Assembly: GCA_023421075.1 (NCBI GenBank)
Contig: JAEZUM010000089.1
Coordinates: 1 to 23,460 of the forward strand
Source of the DNA: Bacillota bacterium
GTDB taxonomy: Bacteria > Bacillota > Clostridia > Lachnospirales > Lachnospiraceae
Direction: 5' to 3'
Length of the DNA stretch: 23,460 bases
Positions 8,365-16,575 of this stretch are shown piece by piece. The notes below the pieces were generated by a model that saw only the letters and a program-made list of their open reading frames with translations, was not told where the DNA came from and ran no database searches. The translations under genes and the position numbers were made by a program. Positions within the stretch are counted from its first letter, which is position 1. Every line of letters begins with the position of its first letter.

Positions 8365-10938
8365 ATGAGAATAAAGATGAAAAGAAAAGATGGTTTTGGG
8401 TATGTACTGTTATTCGTAATTCTATTATCCTGCCTATCTACGTTGTTACCCAATCAACTTGATGTGATAACAGCATCAGCCTCAGAAAAAGTTACCGAGG
8501 CTTCTTCCTCCTTGGAAAAGAAAAGAATTCTGTTCATCAGTTCTTATAGTGAAAGCTTCATTACTGTACCGGATCAAATAATTGGTCTACAGAATGTATT
8601 TCATACTCATGGAGCAAAGCTAGATATTGAATATATGGACACCAAAAGAATATCTACCAAAGAGAATATTCAGAATTTTTATCAAAGCCTAAAGTATAAA
8701 TTGGGAAAGCTTCCGACCTATGATGCGATTGTGGTAGGAGATGATGCAGCTTTACAATTTGCGATGGATTATCAAGAAGAGCTATTTCAAGGAATCCCGA
8801 TTGTGTTTTTCGGAATCAATGATAAGGAACGGGCCCGTACTGCCGATGCGAAAGCTAATATGGCGGGCAGCATTGAAGAGACATCTTTGGTTCAGAACAT
8901 TGAGATTGCATTACGTTTTCATCCGGAAGCGAAGAAGGTAATTGGAATCATCGATGGAACCTTAACCGGACAGGGAGACTTAAAACAGCTTGTGGAAGCA
9001 GGGAAGGCTTTCCCCTATTTGGAATTTGACTCATTCAATGTCTCCGAATATACCTTTGAAGAATTTGGACGGCTATTGGAGGATATTGATCAGGATACGA
9101 TTTTATTGTTCCAAAGCATGAACCAGGATCATACCGAAGCATATATGGATCTTAATGATCAATTCCAATTTATCAAGGATCATACAAAGGTTCCTGTATT
9201 TCGTGCCAGTGTGGGTGGTGTTGGGCAAGGATTGATTGGCGGAAGAATGATTGATTATAAAACGATGGGTATACAAGCTGCTGAGACAGTTCACCAAATA
9301 TTGACCGGAACAAAGATTGATGAAATTGAACTGAATGAGAAAACTCCTTATTACTACATCTTCGATTATGAATTGATTAAAAAATATAAGCTGGATGAGA
9401 GTGAAATTCCGGAGGGCGCAGTACTGATCAATAAAGAAATCTCCGTTTTTGAACGTTATCGCAGGTTCTTTATCGTCCTTGGTATTGTATTTCTGTTTCT
9501 GGGATCCATTACAGTTGTTTTGATCATCGATAATATCAAAAGACGTAATATGCAGAAAGACCTTCAGGAGAGTCATGAAGAATTGATTGCGACGTATGAG
9601 GAACTAACGGCATCGGAGGAAGAGCTCAAGCTTCAATATGATAAAATAGAAGAGATGGCAAAGCATGATTATCTTACCAAGCTTCCGAATCGTATGCATT
9701 TTGTGGAGCGATTATCCGAGGAGCTGGAGCATGGATCAAACGGCGCAATCATGCTGCTCGATATTGATAATTTTAAGAGCATTAATGATACCTTGGGTCA
9801 TGTATACGGTGACCATCTGCTTCGTATGGTGGCTGATCGATTCAATCAGATCTGTGATCAGAAGATGTTCTGTGCCAGATTGGGCGGAGATGAATTCCTT
9901 ATTTTACTCTTGCAGGTAGAGGATACCGCACAGATTAACGATTACGCTATGAAAATCCAGAAGATTTTTGAAGAAGCCTTCGTGTATGACGAGATTGAGA
10001 ATTATATAAATTTTAGCATGGGTATCACGCAGTTTCCCCAGGACAGCATGAACCTGGATCAATTAATAATGAATGCTGATACTGCTATGTATAAGGTAAA
10101 GCATAGCGGTAAGAATAGCTATATCTATTATCAAGAAGCGATGAAAGATGAAATCAAATCCAAAAAAGATACGGAGGCGATTCTAAGACAAGCTCTTAAG
10201 GAGAGAGGCTTTTATCTAAGCTATCAGCCGCAGGTGGATGCTAAGACCGGAGAAATTATCGGTTTTGAAGCTTTGTTGCGTCTTAAAAATTATAATCTTA
10301 GCCCCGGCTTATTTATCCCGGTTGCCGAGGAAACCGGACACATCATTCAGATAGGCCGCTGGGTGGCAGAGGAAGCAATCATGCAGCTTGAACGCTGGAG
10401 AAGAAAAGGCTTTCCGGAAAAAATAATTTCGATCAATTATTCCAGCAAGCAGTTGCGGGACAGGAATTATATTACCTATCTGAAGCATTTACTCAGAGAA
10501 TATGATATTAATCCAAGCTGCCTGGAGATTGAAATTACGGAGAGCTTCTTCCTTGAAAATAATTCTCAAACCATGGAATTTCTAATGGACTTAAAAGAAG
10601 CCGGATTAAAAATTGCTCTGGATGATTTCGGAACAGGTTACTCCTCGTTAAATTATCTTACCTTTATTCCGGTAGATAAAATTAAACTGGATAAATCGAT
10701 TAATGATAAATTTCTGCAATCAGATCATATCGAGGTTATGAACAGTATCATTTCCTTAGCCCATAGCTTAAAGCTTAAGCTTACGGCAGAGGGGATTGAG
10801 GACATCGATAAGTATCTGCAATTAAGGAATGGAGGCTGCGATTACATTCAAGGCTATTTATTTAGCAAACCATTGAAAGCAGAGGAGATCGAAGCGATTT
10901 ACAATATGAATTTACTGGATCGGCTGGAATATAAATAA
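8365..10938 (+). CDS. Membrane c-di-GMP enzyme: substrate-binding-like sensor, GGDEF and EAL
   Basis: An 857-residue protein with good ribosome-binding (GGAGG, six bases before ATG). A signal-anchor-like segment lies at ~12-31. Residues ~53-345 resemble the ABC-type substrate-binding fold (PF04392-like: ILFISSYSESF, then VVGDDAALQFA). A transmembrane segment (~368-389) and a Glu-rich coiled coil (~395-433) follow. The GGDEF domain (~435-590) has an intact GGDEF at 507-511, the DIDNFKSINDTLGH segment, and no RxxD inhibitory site before it. The EAL domain (~605-850) retains E635 of EAL, N691, E723, the DDFGTGYSS loop (753-761), K774, E809 and Q829, so the phosphodiesterase site looks complete. 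The protein could therefore make, degrade, or do both to cyclic di-GMP in response to an external ligand. The ligand is not identifiable from sequence. The next gene follows after 69 bases. Confidence 0.92.
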   Translation: MRIKMKRKDGFGYVLLFVILLSCLSTLLPNQLDVITASASEKVTEASSSLEKKRILFISSYSESFITVPDQIIGLQNVFHTHGAKLDIEYMDTKRISTKENIQNFYQSLKYKLGKLPTYDAIVVGDDAALQFAMDYQEELFQGIPIVFFGINDKERARTADAKANMAGSIEETSLVQNIEIALRFHPEAKKVIGIIDGTLTGQGDLKQLVEAGKAFPYLEFDSFNVSEYTFEEFGRLLEDIDQDTILLFQSMNQDHTEAYMDLNDQFQFIKDHTKVPVFRASVGGVGQGLIGGRMIDYKTMGIQAAETVHQILTGTKIDEIELNEKTPYYYIFDYELIKKYKLDESEIPEGAVLINKEISVFERYRRFFIVLGIVFLFLGSITVVLIIDNIKRRNMQKDLQESHEELIATYEELTASEEELKLQYDKIEEMAKHDYLTKLPNRMHFVERLSEELEHGSNGAIMLLDIDNFKSINDTLGHVYGDHLLRMVADRFNQICDQKMFCARLGGDEFLILLLQVEDTAQINDYAMKIQKIFEEAFVYDEIENYINFSMGITQFPQDSMNLDQLIMNADTAMYKVKHSGKNSYIYYQEAMKDEIKSKKDTEAILRQALKERGFYLSYQPQVDAKTGEIIGFEALLRLKNYNLSPGLFIPVAEETGHIIQIGRWVAEEAIMQLERWRRKGFPEKIISINYSSKQLRDRNYITYLKHLLREYDINPSCLEIEITESFFLENNSQTMEFLMDLKEAGLKIALDDFGTGYSSLNYLTFIPVDKIKLDKSINDKFLQSDHIEVMNSIISLAHSLKLKLTAEGIEDIDKYLQLRNGGCDYIQGYLFSKPLKAEEIEAIYNMNLLDRLEYK

Positions 10939-10946
10939 GAAAAGCC

Positions 10947-10955
10947 TGCTATAAT
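10947..10955 (+). promoter_or_regulatory. Possible extended -10 promoter for the BofC-like gene
   Basis: TGCTATAAT lies nine bases after the stop of the GGDEF-EAL gene, giving a perfect -10 with the TGn extension. No good -35 is present at the expected distance. It could drive the BofC-like gene on its own or simply be AT-rich chance. Confidence 0.35.
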
Positions 10956-11007
10956 TGTATAAATTAGTAAATTCCGGAGATAATAATGCCAAAGGAGTGG
11001 TTTTCGT

Positions 11008-11664
11008 ATGAAGCTGAAAAAGGCGTTAGTTTATCTCGGAAGCTTTGTGGTGTTAAGTGTCATGTTCAGCGTCTGCTATTACATGAGTTATTTACATGCA
11101 TTAAATGATTTTAATCAAAAAGCGATAGAACGTAAGGACCGGCTGCTGGAGCTTACACAGAGAGCGGAGCCTACCCCTTCGGTAGAAGATAACACACAAA
11201 CCGTATCGGAACAGTCTGAAGCAATCATATTACCGACAACAAAATATATCCTCGAGATATATAATATGAAATCAGATAAGCTCGAAACCGAGGAGCATAA
11301 TCCACCAGCATATCTGGTGGGATTGACCCGTTCTCAAGTTGAGGAATATTTGCGTGATTACATGAAGGACTTACCTTTATCGGAATACAACAAAGGATTA
11401 ATATCCTATGAATTAATCCGGTTTTCTGATACCCAAATCGTAATTAAGAAGACTTATAATGAAGATTTTGTTCCCTTCCGCTTTTATGTAGTGGTTAAGG
11501 ATGGCTATGTAGTTGTTTATAACAGTGATCTTAAGAGTGTTTACAGCTATACACATATTCTTGCCTCAGAATTGCCGGAGGAAGACAGGATTTCTCTTAG
11601 TCAGGGTATCTATGTGAATAGCTTGGAGGAATTGTATTCTTTACTGGAAAGCTACTCGAGCTAA
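11008..11664 (+). CDS. Membrane-anchored protein with BofC-like C-terminal domain
   Basis: A 218-residue protein with one N-terminal membrane segment (about residues 7-28). A Thr/Glu/Pro-rich linker follows (~50-75), then two small globular parts. The C-terminal portion (about 158-218) has the pattern of the BofC C-terminal domain: FYVVVKDGYVVVYNSD, then YSYTHILASELP, then LSQGIYVNSLEELYSLLE. In Bacillus, BofC is a forespore intermembrane-space protein that restrains SpoIVB signalling to sigma-K. Whether this protein does the same is uncertain, since similar proteins are common in Clostridia without assigned roles. The start has AAAGGAG some 10 bases upstream. Its position next to a cyclic di-GMP enzyme may be incidental. 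Confidence 0.65.
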   Translation: MKLKKALVYLGSFVVLSVMFSVCYYMSYLHALNDFNQKAIERKDRLLELTQRAEPTPSVEDNTQTVSEQSEAIILPTTKYILEIYNMKSDKLETEEHNPPAYLVGLTRSQVEEYLRDYMKDLPLSEYNKGLISYELIRFSDTQIVIKKTYNEDFVPFRFYVVVKDGYVVVYNSDLKSVYSYTHILASELPEEDRISLSQGIYVNSLEELYSLLESYSS

Positions 11665-11738
11665 CTAAGATCGGGAATAATAACGCAACACCGTATTCGT
11701 GTCACACATGGGTTTCTTATACCCGGATAAAGAAAAGC

Positions 11739-11767
11739 TTGAAATAATGCCTCGGTTAAAATATAAT
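11739..11767 (+). promoter_or_regulatory. Near-consensus sigma-A promoter for the flavoprotein-proline operon
   Basis: TTGAAA (11739-11744), a 17-base spacer and a perfect TATAAT (11762-11767). This is the best -10/-35 pair in the window apart from the one before rny. Transcription would begin near 11774, about 30 bases before the GTG start of the first flavoprotein gene, and could continue through proA. Confidence 0.75.
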
Positions 11768-11803
11768 GAAACAAATTCGAATGATTTGTAGGAGGCTGTT
11801 CAA

Positions 11804-13048
11804 GTGGAGTATGACGTAATCATCGTTGGTGCCGGAGCTTCCGGTTTAATGGCTGCGATAACAGCGGCAAGACAAGGAAGTTCGGTGCTTGTGATTGAAC
11901 GCAAAGAGAAGCCCGGTAAAAAAATATTGGCAACAGGGAATGGGAAGTGTAATTATACAAATCACTTCCAATCACCGGATTGCTATCGTTCGGATGACAG
12001 CGCATTTGCTAGCAAGGTGCTGTCTTGTTTTGATGTCTCCAAAACTCTTGTATTCTTTGAACAATTAGGAATTTATCCAAAAGAACGGGAGGGATATTAT
12101 TATCCTAATTCTGAACAGGCAGCCAGTGTGGTCCAGGTGTTAGTAATGGAAGGTCTCAGACTGGGAGTACAGTATCGTTACTCGGAAGCAGTCGTTCAGA
12201 TCACAAAACCGATGTTTACGGTTGTTACAGAAAGCACAGAGGATAGGAAGCACCATAGCTATCTGGGAGCAAAGCTTATTTTAGCAACCGGTGGGTGTGC
12301 TTCTCCACAGCTTGGTTCCGATGGTAGCGGCTTTGTTCTTGCGAAAAGCTTAGGACATTCCATTATTAAGCCCTTACCGGCTCTGGTTCAGTTGAAATCT
12401 CCGGATAAATCATGCAAGACAGTATCGGGAGTCCGTACCGGTGCTACAGTAACTGCATTTGATCAGGAGAAACAACTGGCGATGGAGGAAGGAGAAATTA
12501 TTTTCACGGATTATGGAATCTCCGGGATACCAATTATGCAGCTCAGTCGATTTGTCGCAAAGGCCCTGGATCAGGGAAAAAGCTGCTATTTAACCATAGA
12601 TTTTATAAAAGCTAGAACGAATAAAGAGCTTATGGATATGCTCCATAATCGAATAAGACAAAACCCGCTCAAAACCTTAGAGGAGATGCTCGTCGGTCTC
12701 TTTCATCATAAGTTGAATTATATCCTGATAAAAGCGGCAAAGCTGGATCCGATAATACCGGTATCTAAGGTGAAGGAACAGGATCTTCACAAATTGGTGC
12801 AGCAGATGAAATCTTTTAAACTGCAGATCAACGGTACGAATTCCTTTGAGAATGCTCAGGTATGCTGCGGAGGGGTGAATACGAAGGAGATTGATCCAAT
12901 CACGATGGAATCGAAGCTGGTGAAGAAGCTTTATCTGACCGGTGAGCTTGTCGATGTAGATGGCACCTGTGGAGGTTACAATCTTCAGTGGGCATGGAGT
13001 ACCGGGTATCTGGCAGGATTTGCAGCAGCAAGGAAAACCGGAGAATAG
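11804..13048 (+). CDS. FAD-dependent oxidoreductase, HI0933/BaiN/YhiN family
   Basis: A 414-residue flavoprotein. The N-terminal FAD-binding motif VGAGASG (residues 8-14) is followed by the family signature PGKKILATGNGKCNYTN (about 37-53). Towards the C-terminus the CGGVNTKEIDPITMESK segment and the closing GELVDVDGTCGGYNLQWAWSTG motif are those of HI0933-like proteins. One member, BaiN of Clostridium scindens, has been reported to reduce oxo-bile acids, but most members have no known substrate and that activity should not be assumed here. The start is GTG with GGAGG eight bases upstream, directly under a consensus promoter. A second, unrelated FAD oxidoreductase gene follows after 50 bases. 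Confidence 0.92.
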   Translation: MEYDVIIVGAGASGLMAAITAARQGSSVLVIERKEKPGKKILATGNGKCNYTNHFQSPDCYRSDDSAFASKVLSCFDVSKTLVFFEQLGIYPKEREGYYYPNSEQAASVVQVLVMEGLRLGVQYRYSEAVVQITKPMFTVVTESTEDRKHHSYLGAKLILATGGCASPQLGSDGSGFVLAKSLGHSIIKPLPALVQLKSPDKSCKTVSGVRTGATVTAFDQEKQLAMEEGEIIFTDYGISGIPIMQLSRFVAKALDQGKSCYLTIDFIKARTNKELMDMLHNRIRQNPLKTLEEMLVGLFHHKLNYILIKAAKLDPIIPVSKVKEQDLHKLVQQMKSFKLQINGTNSFENAQVCCGGVNTKEIDPITMESKLVKKLYLTGELVDVDGTCGGYNLQWAWSTGYLAGFAAARKTGE

Positions 13049-13098
13049 AATTATCTATAAATTGATTAAAACCAACGAGTACCGTAAGTGAGGTTAAT

Positions 13099-14709
13099 AT
13101 GATACGTTTGACGCAAATTAAGCTTCCAATCAGGCATAAGGAAGAAGAGTTGTTGAATACAATAGCGAAAGCACTAAAGCTTCCTTCTCAAAAGATTATA
13201 AATTATCAAATTATTAAAAAATCGATCGATGCCAGAAAAAATGAAATTAAATATATCTATACGATCGATGTGGAGCTTTCTCTTGGACCAAAAGAGAAGG
13301 AGTCGGTTATCATCAGTCGTTGTCATAATGAGAATGTTACTCAAGCTAAGATAGAACGATACAGCTTCATCCCAACCGGTGAGGAAGTCTTATCCCATCG
13401 TCCGGTTGTAGTAGGAACAGGTCCTGCAGGCTTATTTGCTGCCTATCTTCTGGCTAAGAACGGTTTTCAACCACTGGTTCTGGAACGAGGTTATGAGATT
13501 CGCAGACGAGTCGAGGCGGTAGAACATTTCTGGAAGACCAATGCATTAAACCCTGATTGTAATGTGCAATTCGGGGAAGGTGGAGCAGGAACCTTTTCGG
13601 ATGGTAAGCTGAATACAATGGTCAAAGATGCCAATAACCGATATCGGTTGGTAATGGAGACCTTTGTACAATTTGGAGCACCCTCCGATATATTATATCT
13701 GAATAAGCCGCACATCGGTACAGATCAACTACGTTATGTTGTTGAGAATATGAGAAAAGAGATTATCCGATATGGTGGAGAGGTTCGTTTTGGAACCACA
13801 CTGACGGATCTGATCATTGAGCAGGATAGGTTATGTGCGATCGAGATTAATAAGAAAGAAAGAATACCCTGTGAGCTATTGATTACTGCCATTGGACATA
13901 GTGCAAGAGATACCTTTGCCATGTTGCATAAAAGAGGGCTAAAGATGACTGCAAAAGCCTTTGCCATAGGCCTTCGTATTGAACATAAGCAAAGTCTGAT
14001 CAGTAGCTCCCAATATGGAAATGAAGCGATACATTTACCGGCAGCGGATTATAAGCTGACCCATCAGACTGCGAAAGGTCGTGGTGTCTATTCTTTCTGT
14101 ATGTGTCCCGGGGGTTTTGTGGTCAATGCTTCTTCCGAAGAAGGCTATGTCGCTGTAAACGGAATGAGTAATTATGCTCGTGATGAGGTTAATGCCAACA
14201 GTGCTATTGTAGTAACCATTCAGCCGGAAGATTTCGGGTCCGGTGATCCTTTAAGCGGTATTGACTTTCAGCGAAAAATCGAAAAAGCAGCCTATCAGGC
14301 GGGAAAAGGCTTCGTACCGGTACAGCTCTTTGGTGACTTGCTAAGGAACAGGGAGAGTGTTACAATAGGAAATGTTACTCCGAATATCAAGGGTGAATAT
14401 AAACTTACGAATTTGAATCATTGTCTACCGGTAGATATTATGGAAGCGTTAAAGGAAGGAATTCTCGCTTTTGATCATAAGATTAAGGGCTTTGCAGAGG
14501 AAGAAGCCGTTCTGTCAGGGGTTGAAAGCAGGACCTCATCTCCGGTGAGAATACAACGGGATGAACGTTTTGAAGCGAATATAGAGGGTATTTATCCTTG
14601 CGGAGAAGGTGCCGGATATGCCGGAGGAATTACCTCAGCAGCCATCGATGGCATAAAAGTATTCGAAGCAATAGCCAAACGATATCAAAAGATAAAGGAT
14701 TTTAAATAG
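13099..14709 (+). CDS. FAD-dependent dehydrogenase, COG2509 type
   Basis: A 536-residue flavoprotein. The first ~95 residues form a small N-terminal domain. The dinucleotide motif GTGPAG is at 106-111, and the family signature CNVQFGEGGAGTFSDGKLNT lies at about 154-173. The C-terminal motif GIYPCGEGAGYAGGITSAA (about 500-518) closes the FAD site. This is the pattern of the uncharacterised COG2509 dehydrogenases, found widely in Clostridia and Bacteroidetes; the physiological substrate is unknown. The stop is only 14 bases before the proB start, so it is almost certainly cotranscribed with the proline genes. Several conserved cysteines are present, but I see no clear Fe-S cluster motif. Confidence 0.92.
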   Translation: MIRLTQIKLPIRHKEEELLNTIAKALKLPSQKIINYQIIKKSIDARKNEIKYIYTIDVELSLGPKEKESVIISRCHNENVTQAKIERYSFIPTGEEVLSHRPVVVGTGPAGLFAAYLLAKNGFQPLVLERGYEIRRRVEAVEHFWKTNALNPDCNVQFGEGGAGTFSDGKLNTMVKDANNRYRLVMETFVQFGAPSDILYLNKPHIGTDQLRYVVENMRKEIIRYGGEVRFGTTLTDLIIEQDRLCAIEINKKERIPCELLITAIGHSARDTFAMLHKRGLKMTAKAFAIGLRIEHKQSLISSSQYGNEAIHLPAADYKLTHQTAKGRGVYSFCMCPGGFVVNASSEEGYVAVNGMSNYARDEVNANSAIVVTIQPEDFGSGDPLSGIDFQRKIEKAAYQAGKGFVPVQLFGDLLRNRESVTIGNVTPNIKGEYKLTNLNHCLPVDIMEALKEGILAFDHKIKGFAEEEAVLSGVESRTSSPVRIQRDERFEANIEGIYPCGEGAGYAGGITSAAIDGIKVFEAIAKRYQKIKDFK

Positions 14710-14723
14710 TTGGAGGTAGGTAG

Positions 14724-15581
14724 ATGCAGGGTAGAGAATTATTAAAGTATAAAAAAAGAATCGTTATTAAGATCGGGTCATCCTCATTAACACATCCGGA
14801 GACCGGAAGCTTAAATCTGGATAAAATGGAACGACTGGTCCGAATTCTGACGGATCTTCGTAATCAGGGCAAGGATGTAGTATTGGTTACCTCCGGTGCG
14901 ATTGCTGTTGGCAGAAAAGCGCTGGGTATTCAGGAAAGACCTACAAAGCGCTCTGTAAAGCAGGCTTGTGCAGCGGTTGGACAGGCGAGCCTTATGATGG
15001 TATATCAAAAATTATTCGCCGAATACAATCAAACAGCAGCACAGATCTTAATGACCAAGTATACAATGATCAATGATATCAGTCGCATCAATGCAAAAAA
15101 TACCTTTGAAGAGCTGTTTGATATGGGTGTTATACCGATCGTGAATGAGAATGATACCGTATCGACGGAGGAGCTTGATTTGGATTTTGGTGATAATGAT
15201 ACACTCTCAGCGATTGTTACTGCACTCGTAGAGGGCGATCTATTGATCTTATTATCCGATATCGACGGACTTTACACCGATGATCCCCATACACATCCGG
15301 AGGCGAAATTAATTTCCTGTGTAACAGAGATAAATGAGGAGCTGAGTGGTATGGCAAAAGCCTCTACCAGTAATGTTGGAACCGGAGGAATGGCAACTAA
15401 GGTATCCGCAGCGAAAATTGCAACTGCTTCCGGCGCTGATATGGTCATCACCAACGGAGATAATGTTAGAAATATTAATCATATAACAGAAGGCAGAGAG
15501 GTAGGAACACTGTTCCAGTCTCAGAAAAAGGATAATTTCGAGATTATGGACTATATTACCTCTAAGCAATACCAAAAATAG
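14724..15581 (+). CDS. proB: Glutamate 5-kinase (without PUA domain)
   Basis: A 285-residue amino-acid kinase that phosphorylates the gamma-carboxyl of L-glutamate, the first step of proline synthesis. Motifs in order are VIKIGSSSL (N-terminal phosphate loop), VTSGAIAVG, PIVNENDTVS, DFGDNDTLSA, LLSDIDGLYTDDP and GTGGMATKVSAA. The protein ends shortly after the kinase domain; the C-terminal PUA domain that brings the E. coli enzyme to 367 residues is missing. In E. coli, PUA affects oligomer state and proline feedback, so regulation may differ here. GGAGG lies seven bases before the ATG. The gene is 14 bases after a COG2509 flavoprotein and 13 before a DUF896 gene. I see no T-box or other leader directly upstream. 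Confidence 0.97.
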   Translation: MQGRELLKYKKRIVIKIGSSSLTHPETGSLNLDKMERLVRILTDLRNQGKDVVLVTSGAIAVGRKALGIQERPTKRSVKQACAAVGQASLMMVYQKLFAEYNQTAAQILMTKYTMINDISRINAKNTFEELFDMGVIPIVNENDTVSTEELDLDFGDNDTLSAIVTALVEGDLLILLSDIDGLYTDDPHTHPEAKLISCVTEINEELSGMAKASTSNVGTGGMATKVSAAKIATASGADMVITNGDNVRNINHITEGREVGTLFQSQKKDNFEIMDYITSKQYQK

Positions 15582-15594
15582 AAAGGTTTAAAAC

Positions 15595-15804
15595 ATGGAT
15601 GATCAAAGAATTACGAGAATTAATGAGTTATATCATAAATCGCAACAGGAAGGATTAAATGAAGAGGAAAAGGCAGAGCAGGCCAGACTTCGAAGCGAAT
15701 ATGTTGCTTCCATTCGTCAGAACCTGCGCGGAACACTGGAAAATGTATCCCTTGTGAATCCGGATGGATCCATTACCAAAGCATCTGATTTAAGGAAGAA
15801 ATAA
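15595..15804 (+). CDS. UPF0291/DUF896 small protein (YnzC-like)
   Basis: A 69-residue protein that matches the DUF896 pattern: a helical N-terminal half with RITRINELYHKSQQEGLNEEE, then AEQARLRSEYVASIRQNLRG, and a short C-terminal tail. The best-known member, YnzC of Bacillus subtilis, has a two-helix structure and belongs to an SOS-linked operon; its function is unknown. Here the gene is inserted between proB and the folate gene, only 13 bases after proB, with a weak AAAGG ribosome-binding site. The protein is highly charged, with no membrane segment and no cysteines. Confidence 0.93.
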   Translation: MDDQRITRINELYHKSQQEGLNEEEKAEQARLRSEYVASIRQNLRGTLENVSLVNPDGSITKASDLRKK

Positions 15805-15891
15805 TATTTGTCTGGTTAGAAGATGATTAAATTCCTATAAGCCGGATTTAAGAACAAATATCATGAAATTTTAAGAATAGGATGATATGAT

Positions 15892-16500
15892 ATGACTAAG
15901 GCCGATATCAGAACGGATATGAAACTACAGCGAAATAATATCCCGGAGGAAAAACGTAAGGAATGGGATGCTGCGATCAACCAGCAATTATTACAAACTG
16001 AGGAATATCGGCTTAGTAAAAAGTTCTTTTGTTATGTTTCCTTTGGTACTGAATTAGACACCAAACCGATTATCTTGCAGGCACTTTGTGAGGATAAGGA
16101 GGTTTATGTTCCAAAAGTGGAACCCAACCATAGAATGGAATTCTACCGTATCAGTCATCTTGAGGGATTACAACCTAGTCGCTTCGGTGTACCGGAGCCC
16201 TTAACTGACGAGGAATTGCGATATCGGCCGGAGGCTTTAAGGCAGGACAATTCATATATGTTGATGATTTTACCGGGGTTAGCCTTTGATCCATTTGGTA
16301 ATCGGATCGGATACGGAGCCGGATATTATGATAGATATCTACTCCAAAATCATGCAAGGAATTTTTATAAAATTGCCCTATGTTATGATTTTCAGTTGAT
16401 ACAGAGGATTGAAACTCAGGAATATGATATTGGAGCAGATGCAATCATTACCCCCACCAAACAGATTATATGCAATTCGTACGGATTTGGCATATCATAG
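15892..16500 (+). CDS. fau: 5-formyltetrahydrofolate cyclo-ligase
   Basis: A 202-residue cytoplasmic enzyme that uses ATP to convert 5-formyl-THF to 5,10-methenyl-THF, returning stored folate to the one-carbon pool. The diagnostic C-terminal loop is GNRIGYGAGYYDRYL (about 141-155), preceded by LPGLAFDPF. The N-terminal KADIRTDMKLQRNNIP and the central FYRI and FGVPEP segments fit the family, which is typically 180-200 residues. It lies between the DUF896 gene (87-base gap) and proA (75-base gap), all in one direction. The 87-base gap has no clear terminator, so cotranscription with proB and proA is plausible. The names yqgN, ygfA and MTHFS are used for the same protein. Confidence 0.93.
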   Translation: MTKADIRTDMKLQRNNIPEEKRKEWDAAINQQLLQTEEYRLSKKFFCYVSFGTELDTKPIILQALCEDKEVYVPKVEPNHRMEFYRISHLEGLQPSRFGVPEPLTDEELRYRPEALRQDNSYMLMILPGLAFDPFGNRIGYGAGYYDRYLLQNHARNFYKIALCYDFQLIQRIETQEYDIGADAIITPTKQIICNSYGFGIS

Positions 16501-16575
16501 TATGGTTAGACATCGTAGGAAGTTATGGAATAATTTCTTTTTAGTAATTGGGTAAGAAGGAGAGGAGGAAATAAT

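Noticed and set aside
9665..9919. Extra + strand frame of 84 codons inside the GGDEF domain
   Set aside because: It lies fully within a strongly supported gene in another frame and encodes no recognisable protein.
14640..14723. T-box or proline-responsive leader before proB
   Set aside because: proB starts 14 bases after the preceding gene, so there is no room for a leader, and the upstream bases code for the COG2509 C-terminus.
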